Assembly (NCBI RefSeq): GCF_026625705.1
Contig: NZ_CP113059.1
Location: forward strand, 2,046,001 to 2,110,000
DNA length: 64,000 bases
Reading direction: 5' to 3'
Source: Pedobacter sp. SL55
GTDB lineage: Bacteria; Bacteroidota; Bacteroidia; Sphingobacteriales; Sphingobacteriaceae
A program made the position numbers and the translations under genes. The notes below the pieces were generated by a model. That model was not told the DNA's origin and did no database searches. It saw nothing but the letters and a program-made list of their open reading frames with translations. Position 1 is the first letter of the stretch; every line of letters begins with the position of its first letter. Below, piece by piece: positions 37,186-48,757 of the stretch.

Positions 37186-40100
37186 ATGAAAAGAAAGTTT
37201 ACGCTACTATTTACATTATTGTTGGGGATATTGGCTTTTAATACAAAAGCCCAAAATACCTACTATTGGTTTGGTGGTACAGGCAATTGGTCTGATATTA
37301 ACCATTGGTCGTTAACTTCTGGTAACAGCGGTGCGGTATTGGCTCCACAGGTGCCTACTGCATTAGATAATGTGGTTTTTGACGACAATTCAGGCTTTGG
37401 TACTACCACGGCATCTCGTACGGTAACTTTTACGGCGGTGTCTTATGCCAACGATTTTAGTGTGTTAACCACGGCAAGCGGTAATGCACCAGTTTTCACC
37501 AACAATGGTCATAATTCAAATTTTCCGTATTTAAAAGGAGATTTTTTACTTTCCCCAAATACGGTTTGGAATGTAAGGCATATCTCTTTTGGTACCACAG
37601 ATGCAGCAGAAACCGTAAGCATACAGACAAATGGCGTAACTTTAAACGGAAGCATTTATTTTGCCGATGCGGGTATTAAAAGTTTAGCTGGCGCATTAAC
37701 AGCAACTGGTGTAGTATGGTCGGCAACGGGTACTGTTAATACCAATAACCATACACTTTATATAGAAAGTTATTTTAATGTTACCACTGCGGTTACCTTA
37801 AATTTTGGTAATTCAGAAATCAACGTAGGTCAGTTTGTAGCTTCAAATGCAGTCATTAATTCTTCAAACATCATTATTGTTCGAGGGTCTAATCTAACAA
37901 GCGGTCCATTAGCATTTAACGTAAGAAACAACAGCAGCTTTAATAAAGTGAGACTGATGGCTGGTGGTAATGTTCGCACTACAGGCATGCTTTCAACGAA
38001 TTAACTTTAGATAACCATACGTTGATTGAAGGTTCAAATACCATCAATAACTTAAAATTGGGATCTGCTAGGCAATTTACTTTTGTTGGTGGGCAAACCA
38101 CTACTGTGGGTACTTTAGAAGCTAGCACACCAGATTGTACAGGTTTGATGGAATTAAGTAGCAGCACTACAACCCAAGCTACCCTAAGTATAGCATCAGG
38201 TACGGTAAATGTACCTAATGTACGTATTACAGGTATCAACGCTACTGGTGGCGCAACTTTTACCGCAACAGGGGTAGATAATGGCAATAACACCGGTTGG
38301 ACTTTTACCGAGCCAGCTCCCAAAACCATTTATTGGGTAGGTGGTGCCGATGGCAATTGGAACAACCAAGCCAACTGGTCGGCTACTTCGGGCGGTGCAG
38401 GTGGTTATTGTATCCCTACCCAATTTGATAATGTACTATTTGATGGGGGTTCTAATGTGGCTACAGCAATTACAATTACTGGCGTACAAGGTTATTGCAG
38501 ATCGATAACAGTAAATGGGGTAACAGGCACACCAAATTTTAGTGCTGGTACATTAAATATTTATGGTTCTAGTATATGGCAAGCTGGTATGACCTATAAT
38601 TTTACTACTTGGTATCGCGGTAGCTTGCCAACAAATACCATTACCAGCAACGGCGTTACGTTTTTACAAGATGTTTATTTTGATAACCTAAGCGGTGGCT
38701 GGACTTTACAAGACGCCTTGACTTTGTCAAATAACAGGGATTTGTTGTTTGCAAGAGGAACAATTAATACCAATAGCCAAAACGTAACTGCCAGACAATT
38801 TACACAGCTTTCAGGTACCCCGGCTGCAGATTTGATGGCTCGTGCGCTTATTTTGGGTAGTTCGCAAATTAATTTAGAAAGATGGCAACACAACGCTGGC
38901 GGAAGTTTAGATGCAGGAACCAGCCACATTACTGTTTCGATGGCTGCTGGAAACTCAACCTATGCAAGTTTTATGAGTTACCCAGGGCACCATTACCATC
39001 AGGTAACCTTTAGTGCCACATCAACTTCGTCGTCCAATAGATTTAATACTACTTTTGATACGGTTACGATTTTAGGTAGTCATACTTTTTATAGCACAGG
39101 CTCGGTATATCGGGTGTTAAACTTAACAGGAGGTAAAAATTATTATTTTCAAAGTGTTACCACTACTACCATCAACGAGCAGTTAAATTATAATACGCCA
39201 GATTGTTCGGGTATTCCATTTTTTACTTCCGCTACGCCTGGAAGCAGGGCAACTATTAGTATGCCAGCATCGGCTGGAGCAGTGCATATTCCTAATGTAA
39301 GGATACGTGATATGGCGGTAACTTATGGTGCCACTTTTACAGCCACAGGTGTAGATTTGGGCAACAATTTAGGATGGACAGCCATTACCGAAGATGCCAC
39401 CCCTAAAACTTTATATTGGATAGGTGGTTCTGGCGAGTGGACCGATGCAAGCCATTGGACCACCAATGCAAATGGCACACCATCTGCAACAGGCTGTGTA
39501 CCTACTCGTTTTGACAATGTGATTTTTAACGAGTTTTCTGGTCCGGGAGTGTTTACGGTAAATAATACCAGTGCCGTTAACTCTGAGTGCCACGATATGA
39601 CCTGGACTAACGGTGTAACTGCTGGTAGCAGAATGCAGGGCAATACGGTTGAAGTAGGAGGCTCATTACGTTTGGCACCGGGAATGATTTGGAATGCAGT
39701 AAACTTATATTTTAGGTCTAACGATATGGGCGAAACCATCGAGACTAATGGTGTAGCGATAAACTCTAGCAGCGGAACGAACGGTTTAATCCAGTTTGTA
39801 GGCAACGGCGGCTGGACTTTGCAAGATGATATCAGCACCAATTCTCGAATTTTATTGTATTCAGGTAATTTAGATGTCAACGAAAAAAACATTCAGGCTC
39901 ACACCTTTAACTATCCTCAAAACGGAATACCGATTACTACCACCGCTACTTTAGACATTAGTAATGCCACAATTAACGTAGTGGGTTGGAGTTTTAGAAA
40001 CACTAATATTAACACTACCAATAGCCAAATCAACATCAATGGTAGCTTTTATGCCACCAATGGGGTAGCTTACCACAATGTAACTACAGGTACTAATACA

Positions 40101-43100
40101 CAAATTTTTAATAGTTCTAGCACTTTTAATGAGGTGGTGCTTAATGGTAGTACCACAATGCAAGGTAGCAATACCTTTAAAAAACTTACATTGGCCACTA
40201 GACAGCTTACTTTAAGTTTAAATAATGGTACCACGCAAACGGTGCAAGAAAATTTATCTATTAACGGCACACCTTGTTTCAATACTACGTTTAGATCCAC
40301 TACCGGTACTGCTAATATGAATGTATTGGCAGGTACTACCGATTTTGATTATGTAAACGTACAGGGTATTAATGCCACAGGTATGCCTTTGGTTTTTAAC
40401 CGTAATTCGAGCAACAATGGCAATAACACCAATATCACTTTTATTACGGGTACTGGTGGCTTGGTAGGTTTGGGACCAGATTGGGAGTGTCATTATATCG
40501 ACCCGGCAGTGCCAAGCAGTTATACCTTAAGTGCAGCTGGTTTTTATGGTGGGCCTTTAAGTACTTATAGTTGGACAAAAGTTGGTGACCCTGCTCATAC
40601 AGGAGTTCTAGGTACAAATCCCACACTTGATATTTCTACATTAGGCTATGGTACTTACAGGGTAAGTGTAGATTATGGTGCTGATCCTGCTTGTGCAGCA
40701 GTAGATGAAATCACTATATTTAGACCAATTGCGGCACCTACTTATCAAGTTGTTGGCCAAACCTTTCAAACTTTTTGTGCTAATAATGCCCCTAAGGTTG
40801 CAGATTTACTTGCTGCCGGAACAGCTATTTTATGGTACGAAAACTCAACTGGAGGTACAGCTTTAGACGTAAATACTTTACTTGTACACGATAAAGTTTA
40901 TTACGCATCTCAAACAATTGATGGTTGCGAAAGTGTAGAACGTTTGCCTTTAACGGCTAAACTTTCTGTAATAGCTACCCCAACCGTAGTAGTTACGCAA
41001 CCAAGCTGTGCAACTACTACGGCAACAATTACAGTAACTAGCGCAACTACAGGTTTAACTTTTAGTGTTGATGGAGTAGATTATAGTAATACTACTGGTG
41101 TATTTACTGGTATCGCCGCGGGGGCAAATTACAGCATCACAGCAAAAAATGCCGATGGCTGTATCTCAACAGCAGTAACAGGAACAATTGACCCTGCAAA
41201 AACCGAAGCTACTGCGCCAGTTGTGACCATTACGGCACAACCGGTTTGCGGTACGCCAACAGGCGCTATTGCAATTACCGCAACTGCCGGCCACACCTAC
41301 AGCGTAGATGGCGGTGCATTTACGGCAACCTTAACTTATGCAGGTTTAGCCCCAGGCACACATAACGTAGTGGCCAGAAGTGCCGATGGCTGTACTTCTA
41401 CAGCAACAACTTTTACCATTGACCCTGCAAAAACCGAAGCTACTGCGCCAGTTGTGACCATTACGGCACAACCGGTTTGCGGTACGCCAACAGGCAGTAT
41501 CACTATTACCGCTACAGCGGGCCATACCTACAGCCTAGATGGCGGAGCGTTTACCACTACCTTAACCTATACAGGCTTAACCCCAGGTGCACATAACGTA
41601 GTGGCCAGAAGTGCCGATGGCTGTACTTCTACAGCAACAAGTTTTACCATTGACCCTGCAAAAACCGAAGCTACTGCGCCAGTTGTGACCATTACGGCAC
41701 AACCGGTTTGCGGTACGCCAACAGGCGCTATTGAAATTACTGCCACAGCGGGCCATACCTACAGCCTAGATGGCGGAGCGTTTACCACTACCTTAACCTA
41801 TACAGGCTTAACCCCAGGTACACATAACGTAGTGGCCAGAAGTGCCGATGGCTGTACTTCTACAGCTACTACCATTACTATTGACCCTGCAAAAACCGAA
41901 GCTACTGCACCAGTTGTGACCATTACAGCACAACCGGTTTGCGGTACGCCAACAGGCGCTATTGAAATTACTGCCACAGCGGGCCATACCTACAGCCTAG
42001 ATGGCGGAGCGTTTACCACTACCTTAACCTATACAGGCTTAACCCCAGGTACACATAACGTAGTGGCCAGAAGTGCCGATGGCTGTACTTCTACAGCAAC
42101 TACTATTACTATTGACCCTGCAAAAACCGAAGCGACTGCACCAGTTGTGACCATTACAGCACAACCAGTTTGCGGTACGCCAACGGGCGCTATCGAGATT
42201 ACCGCTACAGCGGGCCATACCTACAGCCTAGATGGTGGCGCTTTCACAGCAACCTTAACCTATGCAGGTTTAACCCCAGGTACCCATAACGTTGTTGCTA
42301 GAAGTGCAGATGGCTGTATTTCTGCAGCAACAAGTTTTACCATTGACCCTGCAAAAACCGAAGCTACTGCACCAGTTGTGACCATTACGGCACAACCAGT
42401 TTGCGGTACACCAACAGGCGCTATCGCAATTACCGCCACAGCAGGCCATACCTACAGCCTAGATGGCGGAGCGTTTACCACTACCTTAACCTATACCGGC
42501 TTAACCCCGGGTACCCATAACGTTGTTGCCCAAAGTGCCGATGGTTGTATTTCTGCAGCAACAACTTTTACCATTGACCCTGCAAAAACCGAAGCTACTG
42601 CACCAGTTGTGACCATTACGGCACAACCAGTTTGCGGTACGCCAACAGGCGCTATCGCAATTACCGCCACAGCAGGACATACCTACAGCCTAGATGGCGG
42701 AGCGTTTACCACTACCTTAACCTATGCAGGTTTAACCCCAGGTACACATAACGTTGTCGCTAGAAGTGCCGATGGCTGTATTTCTGCAGCAACAACTTTT
42801 ACCATTGACCCTGCAAAAACCGAAGCTACTGCGCCAGTTGTGACCATTACGGCACAACCAGTTTGCGGTACGCCAACGGGCAGTATCGCCATTACCGCTA
42901 CAGCGGGCCATACCTACAGCCTAGACGGTGGCGCTTTCACAGCAACCTTAACCTACACCGGTTTAACGCCAGGCGCCCATAACGTTGTTGCCCAAAGTGC
43001 CGATGGCTGTACCTCTACAGCAACAACTTTTACCATTGACCCTGCAAAAACCGAAGCTACTGCGCCAGTTGTGACTGTTACGGCACAACCAGTCTGCGGT

Positions 43101-45446
43101 ACACCAACAGGCGCTATCGAGATTACCGCAACAGCGGGACATACCTACAGCCTAGATGGCGGAGCGTTTACCACTACCTTAACCTATGCAGGTTTAACCC
43201 CAGGTACACATAACGTTGTCGCTAGAAGTGCCGATGGCTGTATTTCTGCAGCAACAACTTTTACCATTGACCCTGCAAAAACCGAAGCTACTGCGCCAGT
43301 TGTGACCATTACGGCACAACCAGTTTGCGGTACGCCAACGGGCAGTATCGCCATTACCGCTACAGCGGGCCATACCTACAGCGTAGACGGTGGCGCTTTC
43401 ACAGCAACCTTAACCTACACCGGTTTAACGCCAGGCGCCCATAACGTTGTTGCCCAAAGTGCCGATGGCTGTACCTCTACAGCAACAACTTTTACCATTG
43501 ACCCTGCAAAAACCGAAGCTACTGCGCCAGTTGTGACCATTACAGCACAACCAGTCTGCGGTACGCCAACAGGTGCTATTGAAATTACTGCAACAGCGGG
43601 ACATACCTACAGCGTAGACGGTGGCGCTTTCACAGCAACCTTAACCTACACCGGTTTAACGCCAGGCGCCCATAACGTAGTCGCTAGAAGTGCAGATGGT
43701 TGTACTTCTACAGCAACTACTATTACGATAGACCCTGCAAAAACCGAAGCTACTGCGCCAGTTGTGACTGTTACAGCACAACCAGTTTGCGGTACGCCTA
43801 CTGGGGCTATTGAAATTACCGCAACGGCGGGCCATACCTACAGCCTAGATGGTGGAGCGTTTACCACTACCTTAACCTATACAGGCTTAACCCCAGGTAC
43901 ACATAGCGTTGTTGCACAAAGTGCAAACGGCTGTACCTCTACAGCAACAACTTTTACCATTGACCCTTCAAAAACCGAAGCTACTGCACCAGTTGTGACT
44001 GTTACAGCACAACCAGTTTGCGGTACACCAACAGGCGCTATCGAGATTACCGCAACAGCGGGCCATACCTACAGCGTAGACGGTGGCGCTTTCACAGCAA
44101 CCTTAACCTATACCGGCTTAACCCCAGGTACACATAACGTTGTTGCTAGAAGTGCAGATGGTTGTATTTCTGCAGCTACTATCATAACAATTACACCAGC
44201 ACTAATTATACCTACTGCTACCATCAGTTACGCTGGTCCTTATAAGAAAATAGGTACGGCAAATGTTGTCGTAACGGGTCAATTGGGTGGTACATTTAGT
44301 TCTACCACTGGTTTAAGTATAGATCCAGGTACTGGAACTATCAACTTGGCTACAAGTACAGCGGGTACTTATGTGGTAACTTACAATTTTACCAACGGTT
44401 CTTGTACATCTAGTACAAACACAACTGTAGTGATTATAGATTTGGTAACAGACTTATCCATCGTTAAAACGGCCAGCACTCTTACACCAATTATCGGAGA
44501 ACCTATTGTTTTTACCATCGTGGCTAAAAATAATGGAGTAGACGAAGCAACGCAGACTGTAGTAACAGATCTTCTTCCTGCTGGTTATACTTTTGTGAGC
44601 TCTACCACTACTACTGGGGCATACAACCCTTTAACAGGCAGTTGGACCGTAGGTAATTTAAGTAATGGTGCAACAGCTACTTTAACCGTTACCGCAATAG
44701 TAAATACAACTGGGTCTTACGCCAATACAGCTACAATTTCTGGATATGAACCTGATCCTAACCAGCTAAACAACACCTCAACAGTTACGCCAATTCCAAT
44801 TGCGCCCAGTGCAGATTTGAGTATCGTAAAAACAGCTTCTTTGGGTACAAAAGCCATAGGCGATGAATTTGAATATTACTTAGAAGTGAAAAATAATGGT
44901 CCACAAGCTGCTACTCAGGTAATTGCTTCTGATGTGCTACCTAATGGTTTAACTTATCTATCGGCCACAAGTGCAAACGGTACTGTTAATTACGGTTTTG
45001 GCAATAGAACAGTTACTTGGGATATTGGAAACTTGGTGCCCGGAGCAACCGTTAGGTTGGTAATAAAGGTCAAGGCTACAAATCCAGGTGTATTAGTTAA
45101 CACCGCAACGGTAGTGGGTAAAGAAATAGATCCTAATCAAGCTAACAATACTTCTACTCACACCTTAGAGATTATGGATTTGAAGATACCAAACGTAATT
45201 ACGCCAGATGGTGATGGAAGAAACGATACGTTTAAAATAATCGGTTTAAACGCTTATCCAGACAACAGTTTAATCATATACAACCGCTGGGGTAACGAGG
45301 TATGGCATAGTACAGGTGCATCTTATAAGCAGGATTGGGCTGCAAATGGACTAAATGATGGTACTTATTTCTATATCTTAAAACTAAAAGATAATACAGG
45401 CAACTGGCAAGTGTTTAAAGGCTGGATAACCCTGTTGAGAAATTGA
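37186..45446 (+). pseudogene. Giant SprB-like T9SS type B surface adhesin, single-base frameshift near residue 267
   Basis: One gene in two frames: 37186-38004 (signal peptide MKRKFTLLFTLLLGILAFNT...KAQ plus most of a first YWFGGTGNWSDINHWS module) and 38022-45446 (2,474 codons). Restoring one base near 37987 gives G-N-A-FNELTLDNHTLIEGS, matching paralogous text, and a protein of about 2,753 residues. After the first module come two more (IYWVGGADGNWNNQANWS, LYWIGGSGEWTDASHWT), Ig-like segments, 13 SprB-type repeats, two DUF11 repeats (DLSIVKTAS...) and a T9SS type B C-terminal domain (IPNVITPDGDGRNDTFKI, NRWGNEVW, FKGWITLLRN). Domain set and downstream sprF-like gene resemble the gliding adhesin SprB. 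Without the lost base the second frame lacks a signal peptide and cannot be exported. Confidence 0.88.
41190..44192 (+). repeat. Thirteen tandem 231-bp SprB-type repeats
   Basis: Exactly 13 in-frame units of 231 nt (77 residues) starting DPAKTEATAPVV (the last DPSKTEA). Unit starts at 41190, 41421 and 43962 all fit the 231-nt spacing. Each unit contains VCGTPTG, ITATAGHTYS[VL]DGGAFT, L-T-Y-x-GL-x-PG and SADGC. A degenerate unit precedes them. Units 7-8 and 9-10 form a near-identical 462-nt pair. Confidence 0.95.
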
Positions 45447-45626
45447 TGGGATTGTTGAAAACGGGAATTTTTTCCTCAATCTGGGATAAGCTTTACTACA
45501 TTTTTGCAAAGAATATCTCTTAAATAATTGAATTAAGCACAATAGGCCTAATTTTTTGTAAATGGCATTCTGTTTGAATTTAGAATACAAAATATGATAA
45601 AAAAACCTGCTTGCAGGATTTAATAT

Positions 45627-46610
45627 ATGAAGAATATGAAAAAAGGAATAATCTTATTTCTACTAGTTGTTTTTGCGCAAGTTTCAAATGCGCAACAAGA
45701 TGCGCAATATAGTCAGTACATGTTTAATGGCATCTACATTAACCCAGCTTATGCAGGTTATAAAGAGCAGCTAAACTTGCACAGTTTTTACCGCAACCAA
45801 TGGACGGGCATTAAGGGCGCTCCCAAAAGTGCATCGTTAGCTGTAGATGCAATTGCAAATGATGGAAACGTTGGCTTAGCTTTCCAATTGGCCTCAGACA
45901 AGTTAGGTGCGCAAAGCACCATAGCGGGTTACGCAAGTTACGCCTACCTATTAAGGGTGGGTAATGGCGAAAACTCTAGATTAGCACTGGGCTTGGGCGT
46001 AGGTGTTTTGCAAAACAGCATAGATGGTAATTTGCATCAATCCATAGATCCAGATGATCCTAGGCTATTAATGGGGGTAGAACGTACCATATTGCCAGAC
46101 GCCAGAACAGGCGTTTTCTATTCAAATGACAGGTGGTACGCTGGTGCTTCGGTTGATAATTTAATTGCTCAATATCTGGCAAAAAACAATGGTTCTTTAA
46201 GTTTGTTTCCGGTACAAAAGCCACACTATTACCTAACAGCGGGTATGATGGTTCCTATCAATGAAACAGTTCAGTTAAAACCATCGTTTCTATTGAAAGA
46301 TGATAGAGGCGGGCCAACCAGCTTAGATATCAATGCTTTTGTGTTGTTGGCTGATAGAATTTGGTTAGGTGGTAGTTACCGTACTGCTGTAAAACTGTAC
46401 GATAAATCTTATTTGCAAAGAGATTTGGCACAGTCTAACTCTATTGTGGCAATGACCGAATTTTTTGCTACCCAACAATTACGTATAGGCTATGCCTTTG
46501 ATTATGCCACTAGTAGCCTAAGGGGCAACACCGGAGGTACACATGAAATTTCAATAGGTTTTTATATTAAACCAAAAAGCATAAGAATGCTATCTCAAAG
46601 GTATTTTTAA
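45627..46610 (+). CDS. PorP/SprF family type IX secretion membrane protein
   Basis: 327 residues, outer-membrane beta-barrel of the PorP/SprF family. After the signal peptide (MKNMKKGIILFLLVVFAQVSNAQ) the family N-terminus is clear: QDAQYSQYMFNGIYINPAYA, then LHSFYRNQWTGIKGAPKS, later GVFYSNDRWYAGASVDNL and LADRIWLGGSYRT. In Flavobacterium johnsoniae SprF is needed for secretion of the adjacent adhesin SprB; here it likewise follows the giant adhesin gene at 180 nt, so it is probably its dedicated partner. Length is normal. A start at codon 4 is also possible. The gene is intact although the adhesin upstream is frameshifted. Confidence 0.94.
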   Translation: MKNMKKGIILFLLVVFAQVSNAQQDAQYSQYMFNGIYINPAYAGYKEQLNLHSFYRNQWTGIKGAPKSASLAVDAIANDGNVGLAFQLASDKLGAQSTIAGYASYAYLLRVGNGENSRLALGLGVGVLQNSIDGNLHQSIDPDDPRLLMGVERTILPDARTGVFYSNDRWYAGASVDNLIAQYLAKNNGSLSLFPVQKPHYYLTAGMMVPINETVQLKPSFLLKDDRGGPTSLDINAFVLLADRIWLGGSYRTAVKLYDKSYLQRDLAQSNSIVAMTEFFATQQLRIGYAFDYATSSLRGNTGGTHEISIGFYIKPKSIRMLSQRYF

Positions 46611-46749
46611 GATAGCCCCAAATTTATAGACGTATCCCACTTGTATTTGGATGAACCGTTAATGTTTAAGTAGCCATTAACATCATAGGATAAAATTTTT
46701 TAAACATAAAAAGGAACATCTGACCCACTAAAAACAAAATTATAAACAG

Positions 46750-48714
46750 ATGAAAAGAAATATCATCATTGCCATAAGCTTATTGAGTACGTTGTTACTA
46801 ACCAACTTAAAAGTAAGTGCCCAATATGTGCTTAAAGAAGCTGATGCCCAATTCGAATTATTTAACTTCGAAAAAGCGGCCCAGCTTTATACAGAGGCTT
46901 ACCAAAAGAAGAAAACATTAAAGGCCACACAAGGCTTGGCAGAAAGCTATCGCCTAATGAGAGATTTTAAACAGGCGGCAAGTTGGTATGCCATTTTGGT
47001 AGAAACTGAGGGTGCAAAAATTGATGCCTTTAAATGGTATGCCGAAATGTTAAGGAATAACGGGAAGTACAGCGAAGCCAAAGAGCAATACACCAAATAT
47101 GGTCAATTGCTAAAAAACCCAACACAAGAAGAACTATTACAGGTTTCAAATTGGAAAAAATCTTGTGACTCTGCTGTAAAATGGATGCGCAACCCTAAAC
47201 AAATTACCATTAATAATGAAAAAACACTAAATAGTGCACAGTCTGATTGGGCACCAGTAGTTTATAATAATGGCTTGGTGTTTACTTCTGATAGGACAGA
47301 TGCGCAAGCACAAAAAGTAAATACAGCTAGGCCATTTTTAAAGTTTGATACCGGGAAAAAACCTGATAGAAACACCTACGGTTGGACTGGAAACGATTAT
47401 TTAAGGGTGTATCAGCAAGCATCTGGAAGTGATGCCTTTTCACTTTTCCCTTTAAAAACCAGTTCTGATTATCACGTAGCTTCAACTTCGTTTAGTGCCG
47501 ATGAAAATGAAGTTTATTTTACGCTTACCCGTATTCCGAAAGATATAGAAAGAGTTAAGGGGATGCCAAGTACCATCAATATAGAAATTTACAGTAGCCG
47601 CAAAAATGGCGATACTTGGTCGGAACCAGAAGCTTTTAGGTACAATAATATACAAGAATGGTCTGTTGGCGATCCATTTTTAAGCCAAGATGGGAAGTTG
47701 CTATTTTTTGTATCAAACAAACCAGGCGGCAAGGGAGGAACCGATATTTATTTTTGTGAGCGTACCAGCGATGGAAAATGGGGAGCTGCCGAAAACTTGA
47801 TGGCGGTAAACTCTGTAGGGAACGAGCGTTCGCCAGTAATGCACGACGGCTATTTATATTTTTCTACCGATAACGGTATTGGCATGGGCGGTTTAGATAT
47901 CCATAGAGCAAAAATAGTGAATGGTGGCTTGGTAAGTATGGAGAATATGGGTTATCCTATTAACTCTCCGCAAGATGATTTTACCTTTCGCCCAACAGGA
48001 AAACTTAAAGGTTATTTTGCATCTAACAGAGATGGCGGAATGGGGCAGGATGATATTTACAGTTTTATTGAGCAAGAGAAGTTGAAATTCCTTGTTCAGG
48101 GAAGAGTATTTAACAAAGAAACAAATGTGCCTTTATCAAACGCAGTGGTTACGCTAAAGAAAACAAACGGTACACCGGTAATGGTACAAACGGATGATGA
48201 TGGAGGTTTTAAATTTAATCTCGACGAAAATACAGATTATGATTTGCTGGCCGATAAAACGAATTTCAGAAGCGATAAAGCAAACATCACAACAAAGGGA
48301 TTAACAAGCTCAAAGCCTATTGAGCAAAATCTTTACTTAACCGCCATTGTAAGAAACAAACCTATCCGAATAGAAAATATTTTTTATGATTTTGATAAAT
48401 CAAACATCAGGAAAGATGCAGCTGTAGAGTTAGATAAGTTGGTGGCCATTATGAAAGAAAATCCAACCATTTGGATAGAGCTTGGCTCACACACCGATAG
48501 CAGAGGTAACGATCAATACAACCAATGGCTATCGCAAAGTAGAGCAAATTCTGCCGTACAATACATCATAGATAGAGGAATTGATAAAAGCAGAATTACG
48601 GCCAAAGGTTACGGCGAGAGTGTGCCAGTTAATAAATGTACCAACGGTGTAAAATGTAGCGAAGCGGATCATCAACTTAACCGAAGAACAGAGTTTAAAA
48701 TTGTGAAGCAGTAG
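46750..48714 (+). CDS. PorE-like OmpA-family protein (TPR, PD40 propeller, CarboxypepD_reg, OmpA)
   Basis: 654 residues. Signal peptide MKRNIIIAISLLSTLLLTNL...SAQ; TPR-like helices (about 24-145, FELFNFEKAAQLYTEAY); WD40/PD40-type propeller with TSDRTD, SFSADENEVYFTLTR, FLSQDGKLLFFVSNKPGGKG and FASNRDGGMGQDDIY (about 165-440); a carboxypeptidase-like beta domain (about 450-530, VFNKETNVPLSNAVVTLKK); OmpA C-terminal peptidoglycan-binding domain with NIFYDFDKSNIRKDA, ELGSHTDSRG and NRRTEFKI (about 537-653). This order matches PorE, a T9SS-associated protein of Bacteroidota. Third gene of the SprB-like/SprF/PorE set; likely anchors the secretion or adhesin complex to peptidoglycan. Confidence 0.9.
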   Translation: MKRNIIIAISLLSTLLLTNLKVSAQYVLKEADAQFELFNFEKAAQLYTEAYQKKKTLKATQGLAESYRLMRDFKQAASWYAILVETEGAKIDAFKWYAEMLRNNGKYSEAKEQYTKYGQLLKNPTQEELLQVSNWKKSCDSAVKWMRNPKQITINNEKTLNSAQSDWAPVVYNNGLVFTSDRTDAQAQKVNTARPFLKFDTGKKPDRNTYGWTGNDYLRVYQQASGSDAFSLFPLKTSSDYHVASTSFSADENEVYFTLTRIPKDIERVKGMPSTINIEIYSSRKNGDTWSEPEAFRYNNIQEWSVGDPFLSQDGKLLFFVSNKPGGKGGTDIYFCERTSDGKWGAAENLMAVNSVGNERSPVMHDGYLYFSTDNGIGMGGLDIHRAKIVNGGLVSMENMGYPINSPQDDFTFRPTGKLKGYFASNRDGGMGQDDIYSFIEQEKLKFLVQGRVFNKETNVPLSNAVVTLKKTNGTPVMVQTDDDGGFKFNLDENTDYDLLADKTNFRSDKANITTKGLTSSKPIEQNLYLTAIVRNKPIRIENIFYDFDKSNIRKDAAVELDKLVAIMKENPTIWIELGSHTDSRGNDQYNQWLSQSRANSAVQYIIDRGIDKSRITAKGYGESVPVNKCTNGVKCSEADHQLNRRTEFKIVKQ

Positions 48715-48757
48715 ACAGAAAATTAAATTACCTATTAAACTTTTATTTACACTACCT

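Noticed and set aside
41190-44192. CRISPR or minisatellite explanation for the 231-nt repeats
   Set aside because: Units are in frame with SprB-type protein repeats, contiguous without spacers, and coding constraint is visible; no cas genes are present.
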